This document shows, piece after piece, positions 1-5,259 of a stretch of DNA of 6,030 bases. The notes under the pieces are model-generated. The model was not told the DNA's origin and did no database searches. It saw only the letters and a list, made by a program, of their open reading frames with translations. The stretch is taken from contig JAGSHP010000228.1 of the NCBI GenBank assembly GCA_029855925.1, positions 1-6,030 of the forward strand, read 5' to 3'. Numbering within the stretch: position 1 is the stretch's first letter; the number at the start of each line of letters is the position of its first letter. The position numbers were made by a program, and so were the translations under genes. Source of the stretch: Candidatus Thorarchaeota archaeon. GTDB lineage: Archaea; Asgardarchaeota; Thorarchaeia; Thorarchaeales; Thorarchaeaceae.

Positions 1-510
1 CATGTTGAGGTGAAGGGTCTCAGTGGAAAGAAACGTAACACCCCGGACTTTGTACAGGCTGCATTTCGTGATATGCTGGGTGTACTGAGTAAGGTTGATA
101 GCACTGAAGGATTTGAGACCGCTAAGGAAGAGATTCGCGAGATTGTAAATCACGTCCTGGATCGCATAGAGGGGAAGTCTGAACCGTACACTCCTGAGGA
201 ACTAGCATTTCGTGTGCAGATGACAAAGCCCATAGAGAACTACGGGTCCACTATGCCCCAGCATGTCCGTGCCGCAAAGATGCTTAGGGATGCGGGTTAC
301 GATATACAGCCTGGCCAGCTCATAGAGTACATCAAGACCAAAGATGAGGCGGGAGTCCTTCCTGTTCAGATGGCAAAGGACCGCGCGTATTGGATTGACA
401 CGGACAAATACATCGACACACTTCGCTCTGTCTTCGGTCAGGTGCTGGATGCCGTAGGAATCGAATTTGATGAGCTGCTTGGGTTCACAACACTTGACCA
501 GTTCATATAG
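1..510 (+). CDS. polB: Archaeal family B DNA polymerase, C-terminal fragment (5' end outside window)
   Basis: This is the last 169 codons of a replicative-type family B DNA polymerase. The frame is open from base 1 and stops at TAG 508-510, so the GTG at 10 is internal and not a start. What is visible is the thumb and C-terminal tail. There is a basic GLSGKKRNTP segment near the beginning, then a helical region, then the hallmark stretch running from ELAFRV through QMTKPIENY and TMPQHVRAAKML. The G-x-x-I-x-P-G-x-x-I-x-Y-I-K-T and GVLPVQMAK blocks follow, and then YIDTLRSVFGQVLDAVGIEFDELLG, which is typical of archaeal PolB ends. The palm and exonuclease motifs lie upstream of the window, so activity and the PolB subgroup cannot be judged. 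The protein ends TTLDQFI, a degenerate PCNA-interaction (PIP-box) sequence. The family assignment is secure. Confidence 0.95.
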   Translation, partial: HVEVKGLSGKKRNTPDFVQAAFRDMLGVLSKVDSTEGFETAKEEIREIVNHVLDRIEGKSEPYTPEELAFRVQMTKPIENYGSTMPQHVRAAKMLRDAGYDIQPGQLIEYIKTKDEAGVLPVQMAKDRAYWIDTDKYIDTLRSVFGQVLDAVGIEFDELLGFTTLDQFI

Positions 511-525
511 CCGTTAGTCTGGGCA

Positions 526-540
526 AGAAAGTCTTATAGC
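526..540 (+). promoter_or_regulatory. Putative archaeal BRE/TATA element for the GH-like gene
   Basis: A purine-rich AAGAAAG directly precedes TCTTATAG, which resembles an archaeal BRE followed by a TATA box. Transcription would start about 25 bases downstream, near 560. That is already past the ATG at 548, so if the element is real, translation begins at a later ATG (590 or 608). The assignment is inferred from pattern only. Confidence 0.4.
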
Positions 541-547
541 ATACATC

Positions 548-1645
548 ATGCCTAATCCACAAAACGACTTGCTATTGCTTGTCCGTACAATGATGGGGTT
601 GTCAAAAATGGTCAAGATTGATTTCCGAGAGTTCTTTGGAAAAGAGCCACTTCTTATCCTCAAGCCTGAAGACATCGGGCACTCAGCGCGAGAGTTCATT
701 TCGGTGTATGGTTCGTACATGCACGATGTTGCCTTTGTTGCGAAGCGTGCCAATGGTTATGCAACCTACTCCAGTCGAACGGCTCCAGTCGAGCCAGACT
801 ATACAGAGATGTTCGAGGAGTGGATCACGCTTTTGGGAAAGCTGAAGATCCGATCCGCAGTGACAATGGACTTCTACACTGACAAATGGTTTGCTAGGGA
901 TCCAAAGTATCAGACAATCAGCGCAAAGGGGCTGCCGGTTGAATATCAAGTATGCCCCAACCGGGAGGACTTCTGGGAATACGGTGCTGAGATTGTGAAG
1001 GAGCTGGGAAGTTATCCCATCAATGAAATAGTGGTCTTTGGCACTGGCTTTATTCAAGACCGTTTCTGCTTCTGTGACCGCTGCAAAGACGAATTTGCCC
1101 CAAGTATTGGACAAGAGCCCCATCGGCTAACATACGAATACCTTGTTGAGAATCCCGAACAGCATGAGGCATGGCATCAGTGGCGTGTTGAAAAAGTGAA
1201 CCAGGGCATAAGCTATCTCCAGGCTGCCGCTCGAGAGACCGATGACCTGGTCGACCGAGAGGAGCCTCTCAAACTCACCATTGAGATGCCCATTGACCCT
1301 CAGAAGGGATTCACTGAGGGAGCGCGCACTGAAAATGGACTTGACCACTCAAAGATCTTGGAGATGACTGGTAGCATTCTGATCAATCTCTATCCTTGGA
1401 CACCGCTACTCCCGCGTCCCGGTACGAAGGACTATGATGATCTACTTGAGGCTCTGTACTTTGTAAAGGAGTTCAAGAGACGGGGTGGTAACGTCACGCT
1501 CTTCAGGTGGGGCATGAATGTTCCTGATCGTGTGGACGAGCTCCGGCGAATTGCAAAGGATGCTGATATCGACCGTATTGCGCTGACGTTCCACTTTCCT
1601 GAGGACTACGCTGCTCGTCGTGAGAGTGTTCTTGGGTCTGCATAG
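548..1645 (+). CDS. Putative TIM-barrel, glycoside-hydrolase-like protein with a CFCDRC motif
   Basis: A soluble protein of 365 residues (numbered from ATG 548) with no signal peptide or membrane segment. Alternating strand and helix blocks suggest a (beta/alpha)8 barrel. Examples are SAVTMDFYTDKWF with D108, the helix EDFWEYGAEIVKEL, the strand EIVVFGTGF, the strand LTIEMP with E246, and SILINLYPW. The sequence after EIVVFGTGF carries C174-x-C176-x2-C179 followed by KDEF. This resembles the C-x-C-x2-C-x3-F signature after a mid-barrel strand in several glycoside-hydrolase-like families, where the motif often marks a sugar-active barrel. The usual D-G-I/F-x-x-D pattern before it is absent, so hydrolase activity is not assured. 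The start is uncertain: ATG 548 gives the longest frame, but a TATA-like box at 533-539 would lie too close to it. ATG 608 (MVKIDFREFF) gives a more natural N-terminus. Function is inferred from fold-like features only. Confidence 0.75.
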   Translation: MPNPQNDLLLLVRTMMGLSKMVKIDFREFFGKEPLLILKPEDIGHSAREFISVYGSYMHDVAFVAKRANGYATYSSRTAPVEPDYTEMFEEWITLLGKLKIRSAVTMDFYTDKWFARDPKYQTISAKGLPVEYQVCPNREDFWEYGAEIVKELGSYPINEIVVFGTGFIQDRFCFCDRCKDEFAPSIGQEPHRLTYEYLVENPEQHEAWHQWRVEKVNQGISYLQAAARETDDLVDREEPLKLTIEMPIDPQKGFTEGARTENGLDHSKILEMTGSILINLYPWTPLLPRPGTKDYDDLLEALYFVKEFKRRGGNVTLFRWGMNVPDRVDELRRIAKDADIDRIALTFHFPEDYAARRESVLGSA

Positions 1646-1653
1646 TTTAGTGT

Positions 1654-1683
1654 GCCTCTACTGTATCGCTCCACAGTAGGGGC
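1654..1683 (+). terminator. Hairpin at convergent gene ends, likely terminator of the GH-like gene
   Basis: An 11-bp stem (1654-1664 with 1673-1683, one G-U pair at 1657/1680) closes an 8-base loop, starting 8 bases after the + strand stop codon. The following + strand sequence, 1684-1700, is partly T-rich. In the opposite transcript the G-U pair becomes an A-C mismatch, so the fold favours the + strand RNA. The right part overlaps the zinc-ribbon codons of the convergent gene, so the pairing could also be a by-product of coding constraint. Confidence 0.45.
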
Positions 1684-2548
1684 ATCGTCTTGTTTCTAAT
1701 GGTATTGTGCGACCACATGAGAAACAGAACCCTTGCCGTTGCCCATTCACCCTTGCCTTTGTGTCATCACTAAATGGTGATAGTTCTCCCTGCCTGAACA
1801 GCGCACCCAGGCCCTCTATGTTCTCGCTACCAAGCGAACACGCACTGGAAGCCGTGCTACTACCTCCCCTATCGCTCTCAACGTTCTCAATCGGATGCAG
1901 TGCGTCTAATATTGAGGATGAACCCATCTGTGACTGGGTGGGATCTCTTCTTGTCCCTGCGAACGATGCCCCCTTTGACCCTCTCGTTCCCCAATCTGTC
2001 TCTGGTGTTGAGATGTGTCCTTTTGAGTGACGGAAACTCTGTTCCAAGCGGTCAAAGTCCATCCGATAGTCGTCGCCACCAAAGCCGGTATCGACAGCCG
2101 GCGTGTTCGCCACTCGTCGAGGTGATTGATCATAGGTCCAGACATCCTCTGACGGTGGCAGGCCCTTTGACATCTCAAGAAAATCATGATGCGCCCTCAT
2201 CTTCATACGTTCGTAGTCCCTCGGTGTGAGACCAAGAACCTCCAGAGCACGATCCCGTTCGGGACACCTCTTGGAGAGAGGACAGCAGTATGCCAGACTC
2301 CCATGGCACAACGAGGCAAGAGCTCTCTCCTGTCGTGACTTGAAGATGGGTGTGATCTTCTTTCTACCAAGGATTAGTGAGTCCCCCTCAGTGCGTATCT
2401 CAGCGTACCCGCTCTGCGCCAAGGCTGCGACAACCTCCTTCGCCGGATACGCCCGACCCTCAATGACTACAACCCCCTCGGTCTTCTCTAGTCTTACGGG
2501 GCGCTCAGCCTCTCTGCGATCGTAGCTCTCATATCTCGTCTTTGCCAC
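1658..2548 (-). CDS. Uncharacterised protein with central cysteine cluster and C-terminal zinc ribbon
   Basis: A 296-residue protein I do not recognise as a named family. Residues about 22-65 form a small alpha/beta region (GVVVIEG, a helix KEVVAALAQSGYAEI, then DSLILGRKK). Residues 81-95 hold C81-x6-C88-C89-x5-C95, followed by a charged helical segment (ERDRALEVLGLTPRDYERMK) and H120-H121. Together these could bind a metal or an Fe-S cluster. Residues about 130-270 are rich in Ser, Gly, Asp and Arg and low in hydrophobics, and look disordered. The C-terminus is a zinc ribbon, C275-x2-C278-x10-C289-x2-C292-G, ending four residues later. The start must be the GTG at 2548: an in-frame TGA lies two codons upstream, and no ATG or GTG follows until well into the conserved-looking region. 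It is convergent with the GH-like gene and divergent from the membrane-protein gene. A nucleic-acid or protein-binding role is possible but unproven. Confidence 0.8.
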   Translation of the reverse strand: MAKTRYESYDRREAERPVRLEKTEGVVVIEGRAYPAKEVVAALAQSGYAEIRTEGDSLILGRKKITPIFKSRQERALASLCHGSLAYCCPLSKRCPERDRALEVLGLTPRDYERMKMRAHHDFLEMSKGLPPSEDVWTYDQSPRRVANTPAVDTGFGGDDYRMDFDRLEQSFRHSKGHISTPETDWGTRGSKGASFAGTRRDPTQSQMGSSSILDALHPIENVESDRGGSSTASSACSLGSENIEGLGALFRQGELSPFSDDTKARVNGQRQGFCFSCGRTIPLETRRCPYCGAIQ

Positions 2549-2587
2549 CTCAAATCAAATTGCTACATCTTACCGTGTTGTTATCAC

Positions 2588-2605
2588 AATACAATTTCGT
2601 GTATT
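2588..2605. promoter_or_regulatory. 18-bp dyad AATACA-N6-TGTATT in the divergent promoter region
   Basis: Perfect 6-bp arms (2588-2593 and 2600-2605) flank a 6-base spacer in the AT-rich centre of the 184-base divergent intergenic region. Read on the - strand, the GAAATTGTATTG within it is the nearest TATA-like candidate for the GTG at 2548, predicting a short leader. The dyad could therefore be an operator over that promoter, or chance symmetry in AT-rich DNA. Confidence 0.3.
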
Positions 2606-2623
2606 ACGTTAGTATTTCCGATT

Positions 2624-2638
2624 GCCAAAAGCTATAAG
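2624..2638 (+). promoter_or_regulatory. Archaeal BRE/TATA promoter for the small membrane protein
   Basis: The sequence GCCAAAAGC-TATAAG gives a purine-rich BRE joined to a TATA box. A transcript would begin near 2660 and carry a leader of about 70 bases before ATG 2733. The same nonamer GCCAAAAGC stands upstream of the aspS start at 5579-5587, which supports it as a promoter element. Confidence 0.5.
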
Positions 2639-2717
2639 ACTCGCAATTCCCCACAGAGGTCTGGTGTTGAGCATTGGGGTTCTCTCTTCTCGGCAGAGGG
2701 TCTCCATGGGCTCCACA

Positions 2718-2726
2718 AGGATGTGA
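2718..2726 (+). promoter_or_regulatory. Extended Shine-Dalgarno site for the 2733 gene
   Basis: AGGATGTGA matches the archaeal consensus AGGAGGTGA at 8 of 9 positions and ends 6 bases before ATG 2733. It fixes that ATG as the start and shows that leadered, SD-dependent initiation is used in this genome. Confidence 0.6.
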
Positions 2727-2732
2727 CATTCT

Positions 2733-3101
2733 ATGGGTTGCAAAGCAGAAGGTGCCGCACAGGGATACACGGTTCTGGGTTCAATCATCTTGTTCCTCTT
2801 CGCACTTCAGATGATCTCCAGTGGACTAAATGGTGTTCTTGGTGGCGACTTCAATTCAGTCATTGATGTAGTACTTGGGATTACACTAGTGCTCATGGCA
2901 GTACTGGCTCTTGACGCATGTGGCTTCATCTATTGGAAGGTACAACGGAGCGGGTTGCTTCTTGCGATATTTGGACTGGTCTCCATCTTCATTATTGGAA
3001 GAGGCCTCAATTTTGACATACTGTCCTGGTTGACGAATATCGGAATGCTCGCAGGGCTGATGTTCCTCATTGCAGGCATCCTATTAATCACTAAGAGTTA
3101 A
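2733..3101 (+). CDS. Small four-helix integral membrane protein
   Basis: A 122-residue, highly hydrophobic protein with four predicted membrane helices at roughly residues 12-34, 42-66, 73-92 and 99-119. The N-terminus is short and polar (MGCKAEGAAQ) and the C-terminus is a two-residue KS tail. The loop between helices 2 and 3 is basic (YWKVQRSG), which would place it and both termini in the cytoplasm by the positive-inside rule. There are two isolated cysteines (C3, C63) but no catalytic or transport motif. The start is supported by an extended Shine-Dalgarno site. The gene has its own promoter-like element upstream and a terminator hairpin downstream, so it is probably transcribed alone. 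No function can be assigned. It shares size and helix count with the gene at 4668-5000, but obvious sequence identity is lacking. Confidence 0.8.
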   Translation: MGCKAEGAAQGYTVLGSIILFLFALQMISSGLNGVLGGDFNSVIDVVLGITLVLMAVLALDACGFIYWKVQRSGLLLAIFGLVSIFIIGRGLNFDILSWLTNIGMLAGLMFLIAGILLITKS

Positions 3102-3110
3102 GATGTAATC

Positions 3111-3150
3111 GGCCACATGTTCTGGCATGCTGGCCTCTCCCCTCCTTTTT
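3111..3150 (+). terminator. Hairpin plus T-rich tract after the membrane-protein gene
   Basis: GGCCACATG (3111-3119) pairs with CATG and TGGCC (3126-3135, one bulged C at 3130) around a 6-base loop. A pyrimidine tract ending in TTTTT at 3146-3150 follows. It begins 10 bases after the stop codon at 3099-3101. A T-rich tract alone can terminate archaeal RNA polymerase; the hairpin may add stability to the 3' end. Confidence 0.6.
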
Positions 3151-3179
3151 CTACGCCCCCTTTGACAGTAGCCTACATC

Positions 3180-3193
3180 GATAATTAGATAAT
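3180..3193 (+). promoter_or_regulatory. Possible AT-rich promoter element of the aminotransferase gene
   Basis: A direct repeat GATAAT-TA-GATAAT is the only AT-rich box in this intergenic region. Used as a TATA element, it would place transcription start near 3212 and leave a leader of roughly 37 bases. No convincing BRE precedes it. A GGGATGG at 3234-3240 is a weak ribosome-binding site for ATG 3249. Confidence 0.3.
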
Positions 3194-3248
3194 GGGGACC
3201 TGTTGGTACCGGGCCGAAGACAGATTGCATAACGGGATGGTTATTTGA

Positions 3249-4601
3249 ATGGACGACCGACAGTTTGGCATATTCAAGGATCTTGGATTTGACGATGTCA
3301 CCTCTGAGACTATGACTAATGACTACTGGAAAGCACGAGCCGCAGAGGCTCTCGCATTGACAACACAGGACCGCGAGGTCTATGGCTGCCTAGACCACAC
3401 GAAGGGCGAGGGTCTGACCATCTACGATGTCGAAGGTACCGAGTATCTTGACATGACTGGCGGAGTCGCCGTGCGTGCCTTTGGTGTGAGATATAAACCA
3501 CAACTGGAGTTCGAGAGCAAGATCAATGATGTGATTCGTGAGCTCCCGGGCATGGACTTTGATGCAATCCCTCAAACATTACTCGCTGAGAAGCTTGCCT
3601 CTATTGTTCCCGGAGATCAGAAGAGGCGGGTCGTATTCACAACATCTGGAGGGCGTGCTGTAGAGGGTTGTATGAAGTCAGCAATGGATCTATCTGGCAA
3701 ACATCGGTTTGTAGCATTTCGTCCTGCCTTTCACGGGCGCACCGGCTATGCTCTCTCGTTGACAGCATCCAACTCAAAGCACAAGACGGGATTCCCCCAG
3801 GGCGTTGATGTGGTCCGCGTCTTCTATCCCTACTGCTACCGCTGTCCCTATGGTCAAGAGGAAGAGAGCTGCAATCTTGAATGCGTTGAAGCGCTCCGTC
3901 AGGCCCTTGAGGTTGAGGGGAACGACATTGCCGCGACGGTGATGGAACCCATCTGTGGTGAGGGCGGAATCATCGTACCCCCCTCAAAGGCGGTTCAAGG
4001 AATGTACAAAGTGACTAAGGAATTCGGTGGTTACTTCATGTCTGATGAGGTTCAGGCAGGAATGGGCCGAACTGGTAAATGGTTCGCGATTGAAAACCAT
4101 GGCGTTGTTCCGGACTACATCTCCATGGCAAAAGCACTTGGCGGCGGCTATCCGCTTGGCGCGTCAATTGGACCCGCTCCTATGTTCACTGGACCATCCC
4201 GTCACTCGGAGACATTCTCCGCCGAACCAAGAATGTCACTCATCTCACTTTGGGTGTTGAAACACATTGAGGATGGTGGCTTCCTTCGCAAGAATGCCGA
4301 ACATGGTGCCCATCTTCTGAAGAGACTGAAGGAGCTTGTGGAGAAACACGAAGTGGCTGGTGACGCCCGCGGTATCGGTTTCATGGCTGGAATCGAGTTT
4401 GTGAAGGACAAGAAGTCCAAGGCAAGAGCGCCCAAGATACGCGACCAGATTGTCAAGCATCTTGTTGCAAAGGAACGACTATGGATACTGGGCGCTGGTC
4501 CGAATGCCATTCGATTTACGCCAAGCTATGTCATCACAACGGAACAGATTGATGATGCAATTGATCGTCTTGATAGAGCAATCAAGGCTGTGACTGCATA
4601 A
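3249..4601 (+). CDS. Class III PLP-dependent aminotransferase (GABA/ornithine aminotransferase-like)
   Basis: A 450-residue cytosolic fold-type I enzyme, full length for the class III family, expected to move an amino group from a terminal amine or amino acid to a keto acid with PLP. Visible landmarks: GEGLTIYDVEGTEYLDMTGG near the N-terminus; the aromatic motif AFHGRT; D266 in SDEVQAGMGRTGKW, which pairs with the pyridine nitrogen; the Schiff-base lysine K295 in MAKALGGGYPLGA; T322 in ETFSAEP, where the family Thr contacts the phosphate of the other subunit; and GIGFMAGIEFV in the C-terminal domain. Two features stand out. The phosphate loop is TTSGGRAVE (S133-G134-G135) instead of the usual SGTEAVE, and there is a cysteine quartet C196-x2-C199-x8-C208-x3-C212. 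TGA directly precedes ATG 3249, fixing the upstream limit of the gene. The substrate cannot be read from sequence: GABA, acetylornithine, ornithine or an amino-acid racemase reaction are all possible. Confidence 0.93.
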   Translation: MDDRQFGIFKDLGFDDVTSETMTNDYWKARAAEALALTTQDREVYGCLDHTKGEGLTIYDVEGTEYLDMTGGVAVRAFGVRYKPQLEFESKINDVIRELPGMDFDAIPQTLLAEKLASIVPGDQKRRVVFTTSGGRAVEGCMKSAMDLSGKHRFVAFRPAFHGRTGYALSLTASNSKHKTGFPQGVDVVRVFYPYCYRCPYGQEEESCNLECVEALRQALEVEGNDIAATVMEPICGEGGIIVPPSKAVQGMYKVTKEFGGYFMSDEVQAGMGRTGKWFAIENHGVVPDYISMAKALGGGYPLGASIGPAPMFTGPSRHSETFSAEPRMSLISLWVLKHIEDGGFLRKNAEHGAHLLKRLKELVEKHEVAGDARGIGFMAGIEFVKDKKSKARAPKIRDQIVKHLVAKERLWILGAGPNAIRFTPSYVITTEQIDDAIDRLDRAIKAVTA

Positions 4602-4618
4602 GCTCCATTATGCCATGT

Positions 4619-4659
4619 AAAAAAAGCCAGTGCCCCCTCATCATTAAATGAGAGGGGGC
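4619..4659 (-). terminator. Strong hairpin and T7 tract ending the - strand membrane-protein gene
   Basis: An 8-bp GC-rich perfect stem (4632-4639 with 4652-4659) extends through a single bulged A into four more pairs (4641-4644 with 4648-4651) around a TAA loop. On the - strand it begins 8 bases after the stop codon of the 4668-5000 gene and is followed by seven Ts (A run at 4619-4625 on the + strand). The + strand transcript lacks a T run here, but the hairpin may also help end the aminotransferase message, whose stop is at 4601. Confidence 0.75.
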
Positions 4660-4667
4660 GTCACCTC

Positions 4668-5000
4668 TTACAATAGCAGCAGAATTGCGCCAATAATCAC
4701 GAGGATCCCTGGCAGACCTGCAGCGAAGAGGTACATCACGATTCCGAGAATGAGAAGGATTATCCAGTTCTTTTCCAGCTTTAGTGCTGGAATGTTAACA
4801 AACCCGCTCGTTGCTAATGCAACAAGTCCGAGGATAATTTGTATAATTCCTATTATCAGTCCACCCAGTATTCCTCCAAGGCCTAGACCTGGGAGAATAC
4901 CAAACGGAGCACCGATAATGTTTAGGATTCCGTAGAGAAGGCAGAGAAGTCCGCCTATGACTACGAGAATGCCCGATATTTTTGTCATATCTGATGCCAT
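4668..5000 (-). CDS. Small glycine-rich four-helix membrane protein
   Basis: A 110-residue protein that is almost entirely membrane-embedded. Predicted helices lie at about residues 8-30, 42-64, 78-93 and 95-110. Helix 2 is preceded and filled by a glycine repeat (GLGLGGILGGLIIGII) suited to tight helix packing. The only sizeable polar loop is PALKLEKN at 71-78, and the protein stops directly in LLLL with no hydrophilic tail. No known enzymatic or transporter motif is visible. ATG 5000 is chosen because GGTGAT ends three bases upstream and matches the TGAT-containing part of the archaeal anti-SD complement; the ATG four codons later is a weaker alternative. It has its own TATA box at 5066-5074 and terminator at 4619-4659, so it is a single-gene transcript convergent with the aminotransferase. 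Function unknown. Confidence 0.78.
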   Translation of the reverse strand: MASDMTKISGILVVIGGLLCLLYGILNIIGAPFGILPGLGLGGILGGLIIGIIQIILGLVALATSGFVNIPALKLEKNWIILLILGIVMYLFAAGLPGILVIIGAILLLL

Positions 5001-5065
5001 GATATCACCGCTTTGCGTTGATCACTTTCAGTTTCGAAATGACCTTTAAAACAATGAACTCCGTC

Positions 5066-5080
5066 TTATTTATACTATTC
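5066..5080 (-). promoter_or_regulatory. TATA-box promoter of the 4668-5000 gene
   Basis: On the - strand the sequence reads GAATAG-TATAAATAA, a purine-rich BRE followed by a near-consensus archaeal TATA box. Transcription would begin near 5044, giving a leader of about 44 bases before ATG 5000. It is the best TATA box in the window. Confidence 0.65.
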
Positions 5081-5089
5081 CAAAGTGTG

Positions 5090-5097
5090 GTATATGG
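5090..5097 (+). promoter_or_regulatory. Possible TATA element facing the winged-helix gene
   Basis: GTATATGG on the + strand lies back-to-back with the - strand TATA box. Its centre is about 25 bases before ATG 5119, so it could drive a leaderless transcript starting at that ATG. Another candidate is the box AAGCTTATCAAT at 5149-5160, which would place the start near 5180 and leave a 30-base leader before ATG 5210. Neither is strong. Confidence 0.3.
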
Positions 5098-5118
5098 CCA
5101 TTTTCGGTGCTCTCGCAG

Positions 5119-5259
5119 ATGCTATCGACTGAGAAAGTGCTCAACAGTAAGCTTATCAATCCAAATGCACTGAACCTGACAAACACAAAAACGGAGGTAC
5201 GAAAAGATCATGGCAACAATCCACTGGGGGAATCATGTTTGCCAGGCGCTCGTTCTTAG
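5119..5259 (+). other. Possible 46-codon small ORF upstream of and overlapping the winged-helix gene
   Basis: An open frame starts with ATG 5119 (MLSTEKVLNSKLIN...) and ends with TAG 5257-5259, crossing the start of the winged-helix gene in a different frame. A TATA-like box sits about 25 bases upstream, compatible with leaderless initiation. The residues are mixed polar and Asn/Lys-rich with no recognisable domain. One extra base in the G5 tract at 5226-5230 would fuse it to the winged-helix frame. It may be a real leader peptide, the true N-terminus of the regulator, or chance. Confidence 0.2.
5193..5198 (+). promoter_or_regulatory. Strong Shine-Dalgarno GGAGGT ahead of ATG 5210
   Basis: This is the only full GGAGGT found in an intergenic region of this window. 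The nearest downstream ATG is at 5210 (11-base spacing), which opens a 29-codon frame (MATIHWGNHV...) ending with TAA 5297-5299. ATG 5235 of the winged-helix gene is too far away to use it directly. This mismatch is why the start of that gene is doubtful. Confidence 0.5.

Noticed and set aside
10..12. GTG at 10 as start of a 166-residue protein
   Set aside because: The frame is open to base 1 and the translation begins in the middle of the conserved PolB thumb region, so this is an internal valine codon.
1707..2525. Several + strand frames of about 100 residues across the 1658-2548 gene
   Set aside because: Their translations are Ser/Pro/Arg-rich shadows, whereas the - strand frame is continuous, carries two spaced cysteine motifs and ends cleanly.
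2706..2726. Six-codon upstream ORF (ATG GGC TCC ACA AGG ATG TGA) before the 2733 membrane-protein gene
   Set aside because: It lacks its own ribosome-binding site and its end coincides with the Shine-Dalgarno site of the real gene, which explains the sequence better.
4632..4659. C-box-like AATGATGAG on the - strand, considered as part of a C/D-box guide RNA
   Set aside because: No matching D box or second box pair follows, and the bases belong to a perfect terminator stem followed by seven Ts.
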